Source: Diphasiastrum complanatum (taxonomy: Eukaryota > Streptophyta > Lycopodiopsida > Lycopodiales > Lycopodiaceae). Taken from it: a stretch of DNA of 64,000 bases. The stretch is taken from assembly GCA_029204225.1 (NCBI GenBank), contig CM055103.1, positions 19,048,925 to 19,112,924 of the forward strand, in the 5' to 3' direction. The position numbers and the translations under genes are program-made. Position 1 is the stretch's first letter; every line of letters starts with the position of its first letter. Positions 20,946-31,199 of this stretch are shown one piece after another. The notes under the pieces were generated by a model, which was not told where the DNA came from, did not search any database, and saw nothing but the letters and a program-made list of their open reading frames with translations.

Positions 20946-23881
20946 ATGACCACTCCTCAGGGACCTGATCAACCCCCGGAGAGAGGCTTCGACGAACTTG
21001 AAACAGAAGCCTTGGCTTACAAAAAAGGGAAGGAACCCATGGAAGTGGAAGAACAGGAACAGTTCGCCGAAGAACTCGACGAACTGGTTACCAAGGAGCA
21101 GTTCCTCCAATTGGTAACTGAAGTTGGCATTAGCCAATTTCAAGTCCAGTGTGGACGACTCGTTCGCTGAACTCAAAAACTTGTTTTTGAGTTCCGCGAA
21201 AGGAAGCCTTCCCTCCACTTCTCAGTTATCCCCTTCTCCACTTCCATCAGTTTCGGGTGAGACTTTACGGTCTCACCCCAGTGTTTTTAAAGATTCAAAG
21301 CCTCCTACTTTTAATGGGGAAAAGAAGGATAGAAATGCAGATATTCTACAAACCTTCCTCAGCAAATGGAAGAACATTCATGCTCTTAAACAGACCCCTG
21401 ACCATTTGCAAGCAATTGAGGCCAGTCTTTCTTTAGGGCCTATGGCCTATAAGTGGTGGTTAAATCTCCAGGAGACTGGGCAGACTCCCCGGTCATGGAA
21501 AGCTTTTGAAGAAGCTTTCCTAAGAGAATTTCTACCAGAGAATGAACTTGATAGAGCCTGGGAAGCCTGGGAAAGAACAATAATGGACAAGTCCCTCATC
21601 CAATATATCTCGCAGTATCGAGAAGCAATTTTAAAGATTAAAAATATGGATGACTATCAAAAAATCAGGGGATTTGTCCGTGGCCTCAAAGATGAATATA
21701 AAGTAGAGGTCCAGAGAAACTCGCCTACTACCCTTGAGCAAGCTCTCAGATATGCTCAAATCTATGATGATTCAGTGGGTAGGAAGAGAGCGAGACAGCA
21801 ACCACTTTCTGAGCAGCTTCCTCAGAAAGACTTTCAATTTAAAAAGAAATTTTTAAAAAGAAAGAAAGAAGATAAATTTAAAGGTGAAGCTCCTCAGAAA
21901 CGCCCTTCACTCATACAGCCCTTAAAACCAGATGATTTTGAGAAAGCCAAACAAGAACGTTTGTGCTTTGTGTGTATGGGCAAGGGACACACAGTCAGAC
22001 AGTGTCCCAAGGGGCCTTTCACTAAAAAAGATAAAAAACAAGTTCATCTTGTTCAGACTGTATGTTTCCCCAGTGACTCGGCAGCTTCCGAGATCAAAGT
22101 GTATCATGAAGATCATGAACACTGTTGCCAGCTGACCTCTGCAATGCTAGCGAGACCCTTCAGCTTTGGGCCGCATGACCTAGTACGTATGCATGGGAAA
22201 GTTGGTAACCAGTCAGTAAGAGTCATGGTTGATGATGGGGCAACCCATAATTTCATCAACCACACCCTGGTTAAAAAGCTTAAACTACCAGAAGTACCTA
22301 GTCAGCATAGGTACATAGTTTCATTAGCTAAGGGTGAAGATAAAAAAATATGGGAAACTATGGTAAGTAAGTTAAATCTTGGTATTCAGGGGTACCAAGA
22401 TCAAATAAACTTTCAGATAATGCACCTGGATCGAACAGACATTGTTCTCGGGAGAGATTGGCTCTACAGTTTAGGACCTTCCCTCCACAGAAACTATCAG
22501 GAGAACACCCTCAGCTTTCAGTATAAAGGCCGAGAGATCCAGTTGCATGGGGAGCATGATGTTCCCAACAGCCCTATGGTCTGCAGTTCAGAGCTCTGTC
22601 AGCTAATCGGAGACGAAGACCATCAGGTATTCTTATGTGACTTTCAGTTTATTCCTGAAGTTTCTATTTCCAGTTCTATTCAGCAGAAAATCAGTAAATT
22701 AGAAACTTTATTGTCTAAATTTAAAGATGTTTTTCCTGAAGATTTGCCACATGGTTTACCACCTAGCAGAGAGGTAGATCATGTAATAAACCTAGTACCA
22801 GGTACAGCACCTGTTTCTAAACCTCCGTATCGGGTCAGCCGAACAGAGGATGAAGAAATAACTAGGCAGTTAACAGACTATCTTGGGAAAGGCCAAATTC
22901 AGACCAGTAGTTCACCATGGGCCTCACCAGTCCTATTGGTGAAAAAGAAGGAGGGGTCTATGCGTCTTTGCGTAGATTACAGAGCCCTCAATAAAGTCAC
23001 AATTAAGAATAAATACCCTATGCCTCGGGCAGACGAGTTGTTTGATCAACTCGACGGGGCTAAGTTTTTCAGCAAAATAGACCTCAGATCGGGATATCAT
23101 CAAGTCCGTATAAAATCGGAAGATGTCTCGAAAACAGCTTTTAGGACTCGTCACGGTCATTATGAGTTTAAGGTGATGCCATTTGGGCTCACAAATGCTC
23201 CAGCTACCTTTATGACCTTGATGAACAGCGTCCTCAGACCATACTTGGGTAAATTTGTAGTCGTATTTTTAGATGACATCCTCGTTTACAGCAAAACCAG
23301 GAAGGAGCATCTAAAACACCTCAGAAAGGTGTTTCGACTGCTCAGAAAGCATAAGCTTTATGCTAAACAATCCAAGTGTGAATTCTTCGTTGAAGAAGTA
23401 GCATATTTGGGTCACATTATCTCTTCAGATGGGATTAAGATGGACCCAAATAAGGTTAAAGCCATACTCAGTTGGCTGAGACCTCAGAATATTTTGGAAC
23501 TTCAAATCTTTCTTGGTCTGGCGGGATATTACAGACGATTTGTCAAGGAATATGCTCAGATAGCAGTCCCTATGATAAATCTCCTTAAGGGGAAGGGAAA
23601 GGAGTTCATTTGGGAGTCCGCACAACAGGAGAGTTTTGATGCTCTCAAAACAGCCTTAGCTACAGCACCAGTTTTAAAGGTCGTCGACCCCAATCAGCCA
23701 TTTGTGGTCGAAACAGATGCTAGCGACTTTGCAGTAGGTGCTGTGCTAACTCAGGGTGGACGACCAGTTGCGTTCGAGAGTAAAAAACTCGAGCCAGCAC
23801 AGACTAGGTATAGTGCCTATGAAAAGGAACTCTTTTCTATAGTCCATGCCCTTAAGACTTGGAGGCATTATTTAATGCATC
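20946..23881 (+). pseudogene. chromovirus gag-protease-RT-RNase H reading frame, frameshifted
   Basis: Starts at the ATG at 20,946 (acidic N-terminus MTTPQGPDQPP). A one-base excess near 21,123-21,125 shifts the frame; the second frame, open to 23,936, has no usable ATG at its start. It then encodes gag core ([27 protein letters not shown]), a CX2CX4HX4C knuckle ([14 protein letters not shown]), protease with [16 protein letters not shown] (D-D-G instead of D-S/T-G), RT ([55 protein letters not shown]), and RNase H up to the first catalytic block ([39 protein letters not shown]). RNase H breaks off at about 23,881, where an inverted segment begins. Confidence 0.93.
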
Positions 23882-24129
23882 ATGCTGGCATTTCCCTCTC
23901 AAGGACTCGAGTAACTCATTACGAATCTGAGTAAAACTCAGCTCGTTTATCATAGGCATTCTGCTAAGGGCATCTGCTACTGTATTGAATTTTCCACGCC
24001 TATATCTGATAGACATGTCAAACTCTTGCATCAACTCTGCCCAACGAGCTTTCCGACCTCTAAGCTCAGGTTGATTGCAAAGGTATCTGAGACTCTCATG
24101 GTCTGTCAGGACCTCAAAGTTGGCACCAT
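23882..24129 (-). pseudogene. inverted RNase H / connection segment of the same element
   Basis: On the minus strand these ~248 bp encode ANFEVLTDHESLRYLCN, RGRKARWAELMQEFDMSI and RYRRGKFNTVADALSRMP, the third catalytic Asp region of RNase H and the Ty3 connection domain. Exactly this part is missing between the plus-strand RNase H start and the integrase. No sequence is lost beyond a base or two at the junctions, so it is an in-place inversion. Confidence 0.93.
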
Positions 24130-25708
24130 ATTCTCTATTATCTGGAACTCAGTCCAGAACAGACAGTTACAGACTCCAGAACCAGTTCCCGGGGCTGGTG
24201 CCAGTTCATCCAAGAATACGGCAGCTTCCGTTGAGGATGATGATGAGTCCGAGTATACGTCATCAGATGACGTTGAGGATTCTGAGCCTGTATTACCCAA
24301 GCAAACCCCAGTGGTTGAGAGTCAGTTGACTCAAGGATTCAAATGGAAACAGTATTCCATTCAGGATGAGTACTTGCTCTATAGAGGTAGAGTATGTGTC
24401 CCCAATTCAGAGGATTATAGGCAGCAGGTCCTATATGAATGTCATGACAATCCTAGCGCGGGACACCCAGGCATACAGAAGACCTATGAGCTTCTTCGTA
24501 GGCAATTTTTCTGGCCCAGTATGAAAAGGGACGTCCACCAGTATGTAACCAGTTGCCAGAAATGTCAAGTAAATAAAGCAGAGCGTTTAAAGGCAGGAGG
24601 GTTGTTGCATCCCTTAGAAATACCAGCTGGTAAATGGGAGAGTATCTCCATGGATTTTATAGTAGGCCTGCCTAAAACCCAAAAGGGTAATGACGCTATA
24701 TGGGTCACAGTTGACCGTCTGACCAAAATGGCTCATTTTATTCCGACCAAAACAACCGTTAGAGCTCCAGAGTTAGCGAGGTTGTTTGTAGACGGGCTAT
24801 TTAAATTGTACGGTCTACCTTCCGGCATAGTCAGCGACCGGGACAGTAAGTTTACTGGAAATTTTTGGAAGGCAGTATTCCATCATCTCCATACTAAACT
24901 TAATATGAGTACCACCGACCATCCACAGACGGACGGTCAAACAGAAAGGGTAAATCAAGTGCTGGAGGATATGCTTCGTGCATACGTCAGCAAGAGGCAG
25001 ACTAATTGGGAGGAGTATCTCTCGATATTAGAGTTTGCTTACAACAGTACCAAACATTCAGCTACGGGATACAGCCCATTTATGCTGATGTACGGTTTTC
25101 AGCCACGCTCACCCACAGCTGTAGGGTTTAAACAAGAAAAAGTTGAAGCAGCCAGAAACTTTTTAGAAGACCTAAACCAGATGATAGAACATGCTAAGCG
25201 TAGCATTAGGCAGTCCCAGGATCGAGCCAGGCATTATGCAGATCCACACAGACGGGATGTGCAGTTCTCCATTGGTGAGAAAGTCTACTTGAGAGTCCCA
25301 GTTGACTCTAAAACCCTCAAATCAGGAGTGTGTGCTAAGTTGTCTCCAAGGTATTGTGGTCCCTTTACCATCAGTAGGAGACTAGGCGAGGTCACCTATG
25401 AACTAGAACTCCCACACAGCAGTAAGGTTTTTCCAGTTTTTCATGTAAGTCAGTTACGAAAAGCCTTAACCAGATCAGATAATCTGGTAGGGGACAGTGT
25501 TCTAGTTCTCCCATTGGATCCTCAACAACCTCCACATGAACCAGAGGAAATTCTTGATAGTAGAGAGACGCAGACTCGTCATACTCTATACCGAGAATAT
25601 CTGGTTAAGTGGAATGATCAGCCTGTTGAGAATGCCACTTGGGAAAAAGGCAACGTCCTTCGCAAAATTTTTCCAGACTTTGTCTTAGAGGACCAAGACG
25701 GTTCTTAG
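24130..25708 (+). CDS. chromovirus integrase with C-terminal chromodomain
   Basis: Open from the right inversion junction to TAG at 25,706. An acidic linker (DDDESEYTSSDDVEDSEP) leads to the HHCC zinc-binding domain (HPGIQKTYELLRRQFFWP, SCQKCQVNK), then the DDE core: SMDFIVGLPKT, GIVSDRDSKFTGNFW, HPQTDGQTERVNQVLEDML. The GPF/GPY-type region follows (LSPRYCGPFTISRRLGEV, VFPVFHVSQLRKAL), then a chromodomain-like end (EEILDSRE, REYLVKWNDQPVENATWE), which in this clade targets integration to marked chromatin. All catalytic residues are present. In an intact element it would be the C-terminal part of one polyprotein; here the inversion separates it from RT. Confidence 0.93.
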
Positions 25709-25719
25709 GGGGGAGGGAG
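25706..25719 (+). promoter_or_regulatory. polypurine tract
   Basis: TAGGGGGGAGGGAG lies immediately before the 3' LTR and overlaps the pol stop codon: the plus-strand primer site. Confidence 0.9.
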
Positions 25720-26077
25720 TGTTACGAGCTCGTAACCAGTGCCGAACCCTAGAGAACACAGATAGGTCAGATACCACAGTCAGGGTCGTGTCCAGCGTAC
25801 ATGACCAACAGGGCAAGACAGTGTGAGTAGTGTGCCCCAGCACGGTCCATAGCCATGGCGGGCCTAACACAGCCTAGGGACCCTGTCAGCAGGATAGGGC
25901 CCCCAGTTGGGTCCCGACGTGCAGTCGGCCACGTCAGTGCCATGTGGCCGACACTTGGCAGTAGCATGCTACCAGTCCTCACACTGGGCTAGGAGGGGCT
26001 TACTCTATATCAGGGAGTAGGCAAGGTTGGGTGGATCAGTTAGTGTTTGCCCTACTGTGGTGTTAGGATCTATTACA
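25720..26077 (+). repeat. 3' LTR of the young chromovirus
   Basis: 358 bp, offset 5843 from the 5' LTR, with no difference seen on reading both through. Followed by the ATGGG target duplication. Confidence 0.97.
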
Positions 26078-26420
26078 ATGGGATACGCAAATAATGATAA
26101 ATTGGTGCAAGCGACTGATCAAAGATGTATTTGGGTGCACGGTCAAGTGATGGAGGCAAGAATTGATGAGATGAAAAAATGGTAGGACTGAAGGAAAGGA
26201 AGGAGTGAGTATGAGTGAGATGGAGGATGGTGATCCCATGAGGTAATCAACAACACTATCTTCGCCACTATGAGGATGACAAGTATATTTGCCTGAGTCA
26301 AGCCAACAAGCTAGACCATTAACAATGGCCAGCTCGTGAGCTTCTCCCAGTTGCAATAGGTACTCTCCATAGGTGGTAATAGGGCCCAAAATATCATCTG
26401 AGGTCCTGGTAATCTCAAGT
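26078..26420 (-). pseudogene. LINE remnant, endonuclease part (segment 1 of 3)
   Basis: Minus-strand frame 26,389-26,078 encodes YLLQLGEAHELAIVNGL, SGKYTCHPHSGEDSVVDYLM, matching the end of the LINE apurinic endonuclease domain (LL-x-LC-x5-L-x-ILNG ... YT/F ... S-VVDY). The chromovirus interrupts it at 26,077; without that element the sequence joins 19,876. 5' of 26,420 the LINE is not recognisable. Confidence 0.65.
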
Positions 26421-26484
26421 CATCTCCATCAAGGGCATGTACACAAAGCTAGTTGGTAGTACCATAAGGGGGGCGGGTGGGGGG

Positions 26485-26488
<4 letters not shown>

Positions 26489-26534
<46 letters not shown>
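26489..26534. repeat. (GA)n microsatellite
   Basis: About 23 GA units preceded by a G-rich tract (26,468-26,488). Confidence 0.95.
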
Positions 26535-26537
<3 letters not shown>

Positions 26538-28160
26538 TCATCCTTGTCATGGAAAACACTATAAAACCATAAAATGCAAGAGAATGGATTAGAAGCACAA
26601 AAACAAAGGACCCACTAGACAAATACTACCTGATAGCAACATATAAAAATACGTTGGTAGTTTACAGCTTCCAATTGTTCTCAAATTATGACATACATAC
26701 TCTTTACTTCTTTCGAAAAAAATGAACATTCAACGCAATGAGCTCAAAGTATAATACAATAAACTTAAAAATCCTCATGGGTAGTTTATAATCTCATAAA
26801 CACTCAACCAACAATCGACACAAAGTACAAAAACAAACAATCATGTAAATCTACCCTATCTCACGGAATGGGTATCTATGGCAAAGACGACTAGTGATCA
26901 AATATGAATCAAATTTCAGCCCTAATAGTAAAGAAAAACATTGAGTGACCTCACCTCTCACCTACGCTTACAGCACACACAAACATAAAGGCATAAAAAT
27001 CAGTATTTGAATGTTTAAATCACAGATTCAATATTTCAATTTCATGATTAGAAAGCTTTTGCATGTCCAGGAGACTTGACAAGGTGAATGCAGACAAAGG
27101 ACAAACTTTTTAGTTAAACTGATGAGCAACGATACAAAGCTGGAATATCTCAAGAACATCCTGTAAGAAGAAATATTAAATCGGATTAAAGAGGTAATGC
27201 ACAAATTTTTTTGGCAATGCAGCCAGTATGTGAGTATGTTCCTTGTTAAATATAAGCTCGCTTCCATTAACAAGGTCAAAGTAGGGCTTTAAGTGGTAAA
27301 GTATTCGCAATTTAGTATATACAGAAAGGAGTTACATATCAATCAAACAATTATAGCTCTAACAACAGAGAAGTTAAAGAGCCGAAACCATTTGTTTGTG
27401 AAGGTCCAGATCCAGGGAATCAATAATGGCCTCACGAACTTGGGGAGATGAAACATGAATCAATCTAAGAACTCACATGATACACTTGCAAAATCTGTCG
27501 AGCTTTTTGCATAGAGCAGCCAGCCATACTCTTCTCCTCATAGAACATACAAGATACAAAAGGCCTGCTAAGTAATGTGAGCTGTATGGAGACTGAGACA
27601 ACATAGTCATTATCCTACTCATCAGGAGTAATTCATGTCCATTGACCCAGTTGACAAAAAATTCTTCGCATTCTAGTGTCAGTAGAAACCCAGTCTACAT
27701 CAATCTTTATTGCATTTCTAGCACATGTTCCAAGATACAAAAAATTTGGATGATTGATGTTCCATATTAAAAGGCATAATGATAAAATATATGTGCAAGC
27801 AACAGGAATGTGAACATAAGATACTTTCTACGATAACCTTTCGCACACTGCCGCAAAGCTTCCCTGCTACATGTAGTTCTCCTGACCAGTAAGTGATGCA
27901 TAGCATTGTCCAGCCGGAACAGACACTTTGATTAGCATGAATGCAACTCCCCATGGCCCCACAGTTTCCCTGGGAAAATCTGCTGCAATGATTCCCATCA
28001 ACTCCAACCTTGCAGCGGATATCACTACACATCACTGATCTATTTGTGCTTATAATATGATATAACACTGTCTGTGACAACGTGAAGTAAGAAATCATCC
28101 ACAAACACCATCATGATTACTCAGTACAGGCATGTTGTAGTCCTCATCAAATCAGCTGCA
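26535..28160. other. intergenic / 3' flank of the EXO70 gene
   Basis: AT-rich, no recognised gene. The part nearest 28,164 probably holds the 3' UTR of the EXO70 gene. A minus-strand open stretch of 128 codons at 27,718-28,104 shows no family motif. Confidence 0.5.
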
Positions 28161-28164
28161 TTGC

Positions 28165-30252
28165 TTAAGATTTCCATTTCAAAGATGAACCAGATGAACC
28201 TTCAAATAGATCATTCAAGTAAGTCTCCAGATCTTCAGGTGTGTACTTAATATACTTTTGAGGATGTCTTTCATTCTCCAAGAAGAGCCTATACCTTCCA
28301 AGGAAAGAACGATAAGCAGGAAGCAGTTTTTCAGCAATAGAAATCCGCAACTCAAGGCGCAACTGATAATCTGGAACAAACCAGCCTGATTGTGCCTTGT
28401 GAATATCTTCAAAAGCAGCATTGAAAGTTTTAAAACGTTCTTTAAGAACAACCCTTGAAACACCACTCGAAAAGCTTCCACTTGCACGTATTCCTTCATC
28501 CCTTAAGCAAGCAAGCACTTTTACCCATGCTGCCCTTTGGTAACTAGTAGCATGCTGCCGTACTAGAAGAGTGTGCTTTCGTACCCAATCATCACCTATA
28601 AGTGCTCTCACCTCTGCAACCTTCACTTTTTGCACAATATAATGCAGATTATTCATGAGAAAAAGATAGGTTAAAGAAGGGTCTTTATAGAGTTTTGACT
28701 TTCCTTCCAAATTATTCTGCAAAACATGAGTAATCCAGATGGTCTGCACTGCCAAAGGAGAAAGGTCATCCTGCCCAAGAGTTCTCTCATCATCGCCCAT
28801 AGAATCTGCCACAATAGTCCTTTCCTCTCCTGGCAACTTTAGCAATTCCTTCCTGTCTCCAAAAAGTTGCTTAAGAGTGTCTACATAGTCGAAAAGAAAC
28901 CGAATATAATTCATTACATACCGAGTTAGCGGATGAACTGCACCTCCTGGAACCGGAGTCTTTGAAGTATCTCGATATATCGCATTTTCAAATTCTGCAA
29001 AGGTGCCCCTAGCTGCCTCCCCCAATCTTAGCAAAATCCCAGAAGCTTCCTCTCTGACACCAGCACAAGCTTCTCCAGAAAAAATTACACACATTTCTGT
29101 GAGAAGGTCCCTCAAAGTCTCATACATATCCAATATCCTAAAAAGCTTTTCCGGAGACCTGCGGCTGATAGCTATGGCTTCACCAAAGTTTAAGAGCTGC
29201 ATCATAGATCCCCTGGCAACATCTGCAAAGGAAGTCTCTCCAACACCAACAATATCCTGAAATACATCCTCACACAGTTGCCGCTCACTTGCAAACAGAA
29301 CTTTAACTCCAACTTTCATAGCCTGAATCCACTTTTTGATCTTACCTTCCAAAACCTCCCATGTCATCCTTTGCACCTCATCAATACTCAGCTTTTCCAC
29401 ACCCAGTCTGTGCAAGCTATCCTCTAATACTGCTTTCCTCACATTTGTATAAACCTGACAACACTCTCGTTTGTAACCAGCAACCACCATCCGCTGTGCA
29501 ATTTCATGCAAATCTGCCACTACAGTTGAAGGAAGCAACTCAACTATGGGGTTAAAATCCGTAACAGGCTGTGCCACGGGAACATCCTCGTCTTCATCAC
29601 CCGAACTTGAAGAAGCTCCTTCTGCAGCTTCATACTGACTGCTAATAAATGAAGGACCATTGAAAGAGGTTTGAGGTGTCATGTCGACTGATTCCTCCCC
29701 ATTTGAAGTGAAGGAGGAGGCAGCGAGGGAAGACACTGCTAGATAATCTAAAAGAGTATCTGGATCCACTGATTCACTATTTGTAACTAGTACATGTCTA
29801 AATTCTACTTCCAAGCGTGCCATTGCAAGCTGAAGAATGTTTTGTACGCGGTCTACGCTACTGTCGGACACAGACAAAGAATCGAGCATGCTCTGCACCT
29901 CATCTACAGCTTTCAGGTACTTTTCACCTTCCTGGGGGTATTGGTCCCAGATCATGGTTTGCGGGGAAGCATCTGAAGAAAGCGTATCCCACTGAAAGAC
30001 AACTTCCTCCACTTCGTCCAAACTTGCCTTTAAACTGTCATCCAGCTCTACCTCAGACGTTGAGGGCAGAATTGCCTCCTGGGAAACCGGCTCCTGCTTT
30101 TTAGGCAGCATATTGTTTATCCCAGAGAAACGATCATCAAACTTAGAGAGGATATTGAGCATGTCATCTGTCATCGTCTCGCTGGTTCCAAGCGACCTGA
30201 CAATATGCTGCGCCGTGGCAAGAACGCGCTCTTCCCCATCTAATGTCGTCAT
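28165..30252 (-). CDS. EXO70: EXO70 family exocyst subunit
   Basis: Intronless ORF of 695 aa, the usual size for plant EXO70 proteins, which bind membrane phosphoinositides and tether secretory vesicles as part of the exocyst. The N-terminus has GEERVLATAQHIVRSLG, typical of the family, then an acidic Ser-rich linker near 220-235. From about residue 262 the EXO70 domain runs to the end: ECCQVYTNVRKAVLEDSLHR, LGVEKLSIDEVQRM, EGKIKKWIQAMKVGVKVLFA, KTPVPGGAVHPLTRYVMNYI, LTYLFLMNNLHYIVQKVK, YTPEDLETYLNDLFEG. The ATG at 30,250-30,252 is the first in frame; three codons upstream begin with TTG. Intronless structure is typical of EXO70 clades other than A, but I cannot assign the paralogue. No disruptions seen; likely functional. 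Confidence 0.95.
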   Translation of the reverse strand: MTTLDGEERVLATAQHIVRSLGTSETMTDDMLNILSKFDDRFSGINNMLPKKQEPVSQEAILPSTSEVELDDSLKASLDEVEEVVFQWDTLSSDASPQTMIWDQYPQEGEKYLKAVDEVQSMLDSLSVSDSSVDRVQNILQLAMARLEVEFRHVLVTNSESVDPDTLLDYLAVSSLAASSFTSNGEESVDMTPQTSFNGPSFISSQYEAAEGASSSSGDEDEDVPVAQPVTDFNPIVELLPSTVVADLHEIAQRMVVAGYKRECCQVYTNVRKAVLEDSLHRLGVEKLSIDEVQRMTWEVLEGKIKKWIQAMKVGVKVLFASERQLCEDVFQDIVGVGETSFADVARGSMMQLLNFGEAIAISRRSPEKLFRILDMYETLRDLLTEMCVIFSGEACAGVREEASGILLRLGEAARGTFAEFENAIYRDTSKTPVPGGAVHPLTRYVMNYIRFLFDYVDTLKQLFGDRKELLKLPGEERTIVADSMGDDERTLGQDDLSPLAVQTIWITHVLQNNLEGKSKLYKDPSLTYLFLMNNLHYIVQKVKVAEVRALIGDDWVRKHTLLVRQHATSYQRAAWVKVLACLRDEGIRASGSFSSGVSRVVLKERFKTFNAAFEDIHKAQSGWFVPDYQLRLELRISIAEKLLPAYRSFLGRYRLFLENERHPQKYIKYTPEDLETYLNDLFEGSSGSSLKWKS

Positions 30253-30374
30253 TACGCACAAAACCCTTACTCTTTCCCTCAGATCTACTTTAACATTCTA
30301 CAACATTCCTTTTCAATCCATTATCATCTTCCCATAGCAGCAGATTACGACCAAGATAAAATATGAATTTTTCC

Positions 30375-30585
30375 TATAATATTTAAGATTCCACTTTAAC
30401 AGTTTGAGATTCAGCCACAGTAGTTGAGATTCAAGGATAATATTATATTCGGCTATAACATTAGAAATCCGAGCATAGTAATTGCTATTCACCAACAATA
30501 TTTAAGATTAGACAATAATATTTGAGATTCGCCAACAATATTTGAGATTCGACCATAACATTTGACATTCAACTAGAATATTTCT
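30375..30585. repeat. degenerate ~22-bp tandem repeat array upstream of EXO70
   Basis: Consensus roughly AACAATATTTGAGATTCGAC, with about eight units of 20-24 bp. The clearest are at about 30,495-30,580. The array lies 120-330 bp upstream of the EXO70 start codon, in its promoter or 5' leader. Units diverge, so it is not a recent expansion. Confidence 0.75.
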
Positions 30586-30957
30586 AAAAAACAGCACTAA
30601 GAGATTTCTCCTTGTACAAAAGCCACTTATAGCCGCCCCAATCCACCATCACGATCCCAACACACATCGTCTTCACCTCAAAAGAAGTTCAAAGAAAACA
30701 GCTGGAAAGAAGCTCAAGCAGATCTCTTACCCTATGGACAATTGCTAAAACAGATTATAGAAATAAGCAAGTAGATCACCAAGCCGTGGTCTGAGATGAG
30801 CGCCATCTGATACCCTAACCCCCGTGATTCCATCATTATAACAGAACAATGAAGACACAAGCATTTGAAAGAAAGCAGATCAAAGAAATGCCAGAAATTA
30901 AAGCAGCTTAGCTCATTCACTACAGTCAGAAACATGCATTTGGTCGCGATCTTAACC

Positions 30958-31026
30958 CTTGCTTCGTCTTCGTCTTCGTCTTCGTCATCGCCATCGCCAT
31001 TTCCATCTCCATCTCCATCTCCATCT
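30958..31026. repeat. (TTCGTC)n and (CCATCT)n hexanucleotide-type repeats
   Basis: Consecutive runs of TTCGTC, then CGCCAT, then CCATCT units. The antisense frame encodes a poly-Asp/Gly/Glu stretch that I regard as a by-product. Confidence 0.85.
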
Positions 31027-31137
31027 CTGTTCCTCTGCTTGCCTGAGGCGGGGGCCACCAACCCCCGTATTTCTATGGCACGCAGAAACATTTCAACCCG
31101 CCACCGTTGGATGCTAACTCAGCCACTTAAATATTGC

Positions 31138-31143
31138 CACGTG
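31138..31143. promoter_or_regulatory. possible G-box (CACGTG)
   Basis: GCCACGTGTT lies about 0.9 kb upstream of the EXO70 ATG. This core is bound by bHLH/bZIP factors (ABRE-like). A single match; function is speculative. Confidence 0.3.
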
Positions 31144-31199
31144 TTAGACAATCAACCAATGAAGAGCTTCCAAGTGTCATTTGGACGCGTGGCTGACAT

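Larger units (their letters stand above)
19877..26077 (+). mobile_element. young Ty3/gypsy chromovirus, 6201 bp
   Basis: Complete LTR structure: two 358-bp LTRs that look identical base for base, target duplication ATGGG at 19,872-19,876 and 26,078-26,082, initiator-Met tRNA primer-binding site and polypurine tract. Gag, protease, RT, RNase H, integrase and chromodomain are all recognisable in Ty3 order. Despite recent insertion it carries a gag frameshift near 21,123, an inverted RNase H segment at 23,882-24,129 and a non-canonical protease triad, so this copy looks non-autonomous. It sits inside the LINE. Confidence 0.95.

Noticed and set aside
23852-24034. An independent minus-strand gene within the chromovirus
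   Set aside because: The translation is the missing RNase H/connection part of the same element, so an inversion explains it without a second gene.
30253-30261. Three-codon N-terminal extension of EXO70
   Set aside because: It begins with TTG, not ATG; the in-frame ATG at 30,252 precedes the conserved N-terminal motif.
30375-30585. CRISPR-like regular spacing upstream of EXO70
   Set aside because: Units are contiguous and degenerate with no distinct spacers, and this is a plant nuclear genome.
30732-31091. 119-codon minus-strand frame with an Asp/Gly/Glu-rich stretch
   Set aside because: The acidic stretch is the hexanucleotide repeat at 30,958-31,026; no recognisable domain.
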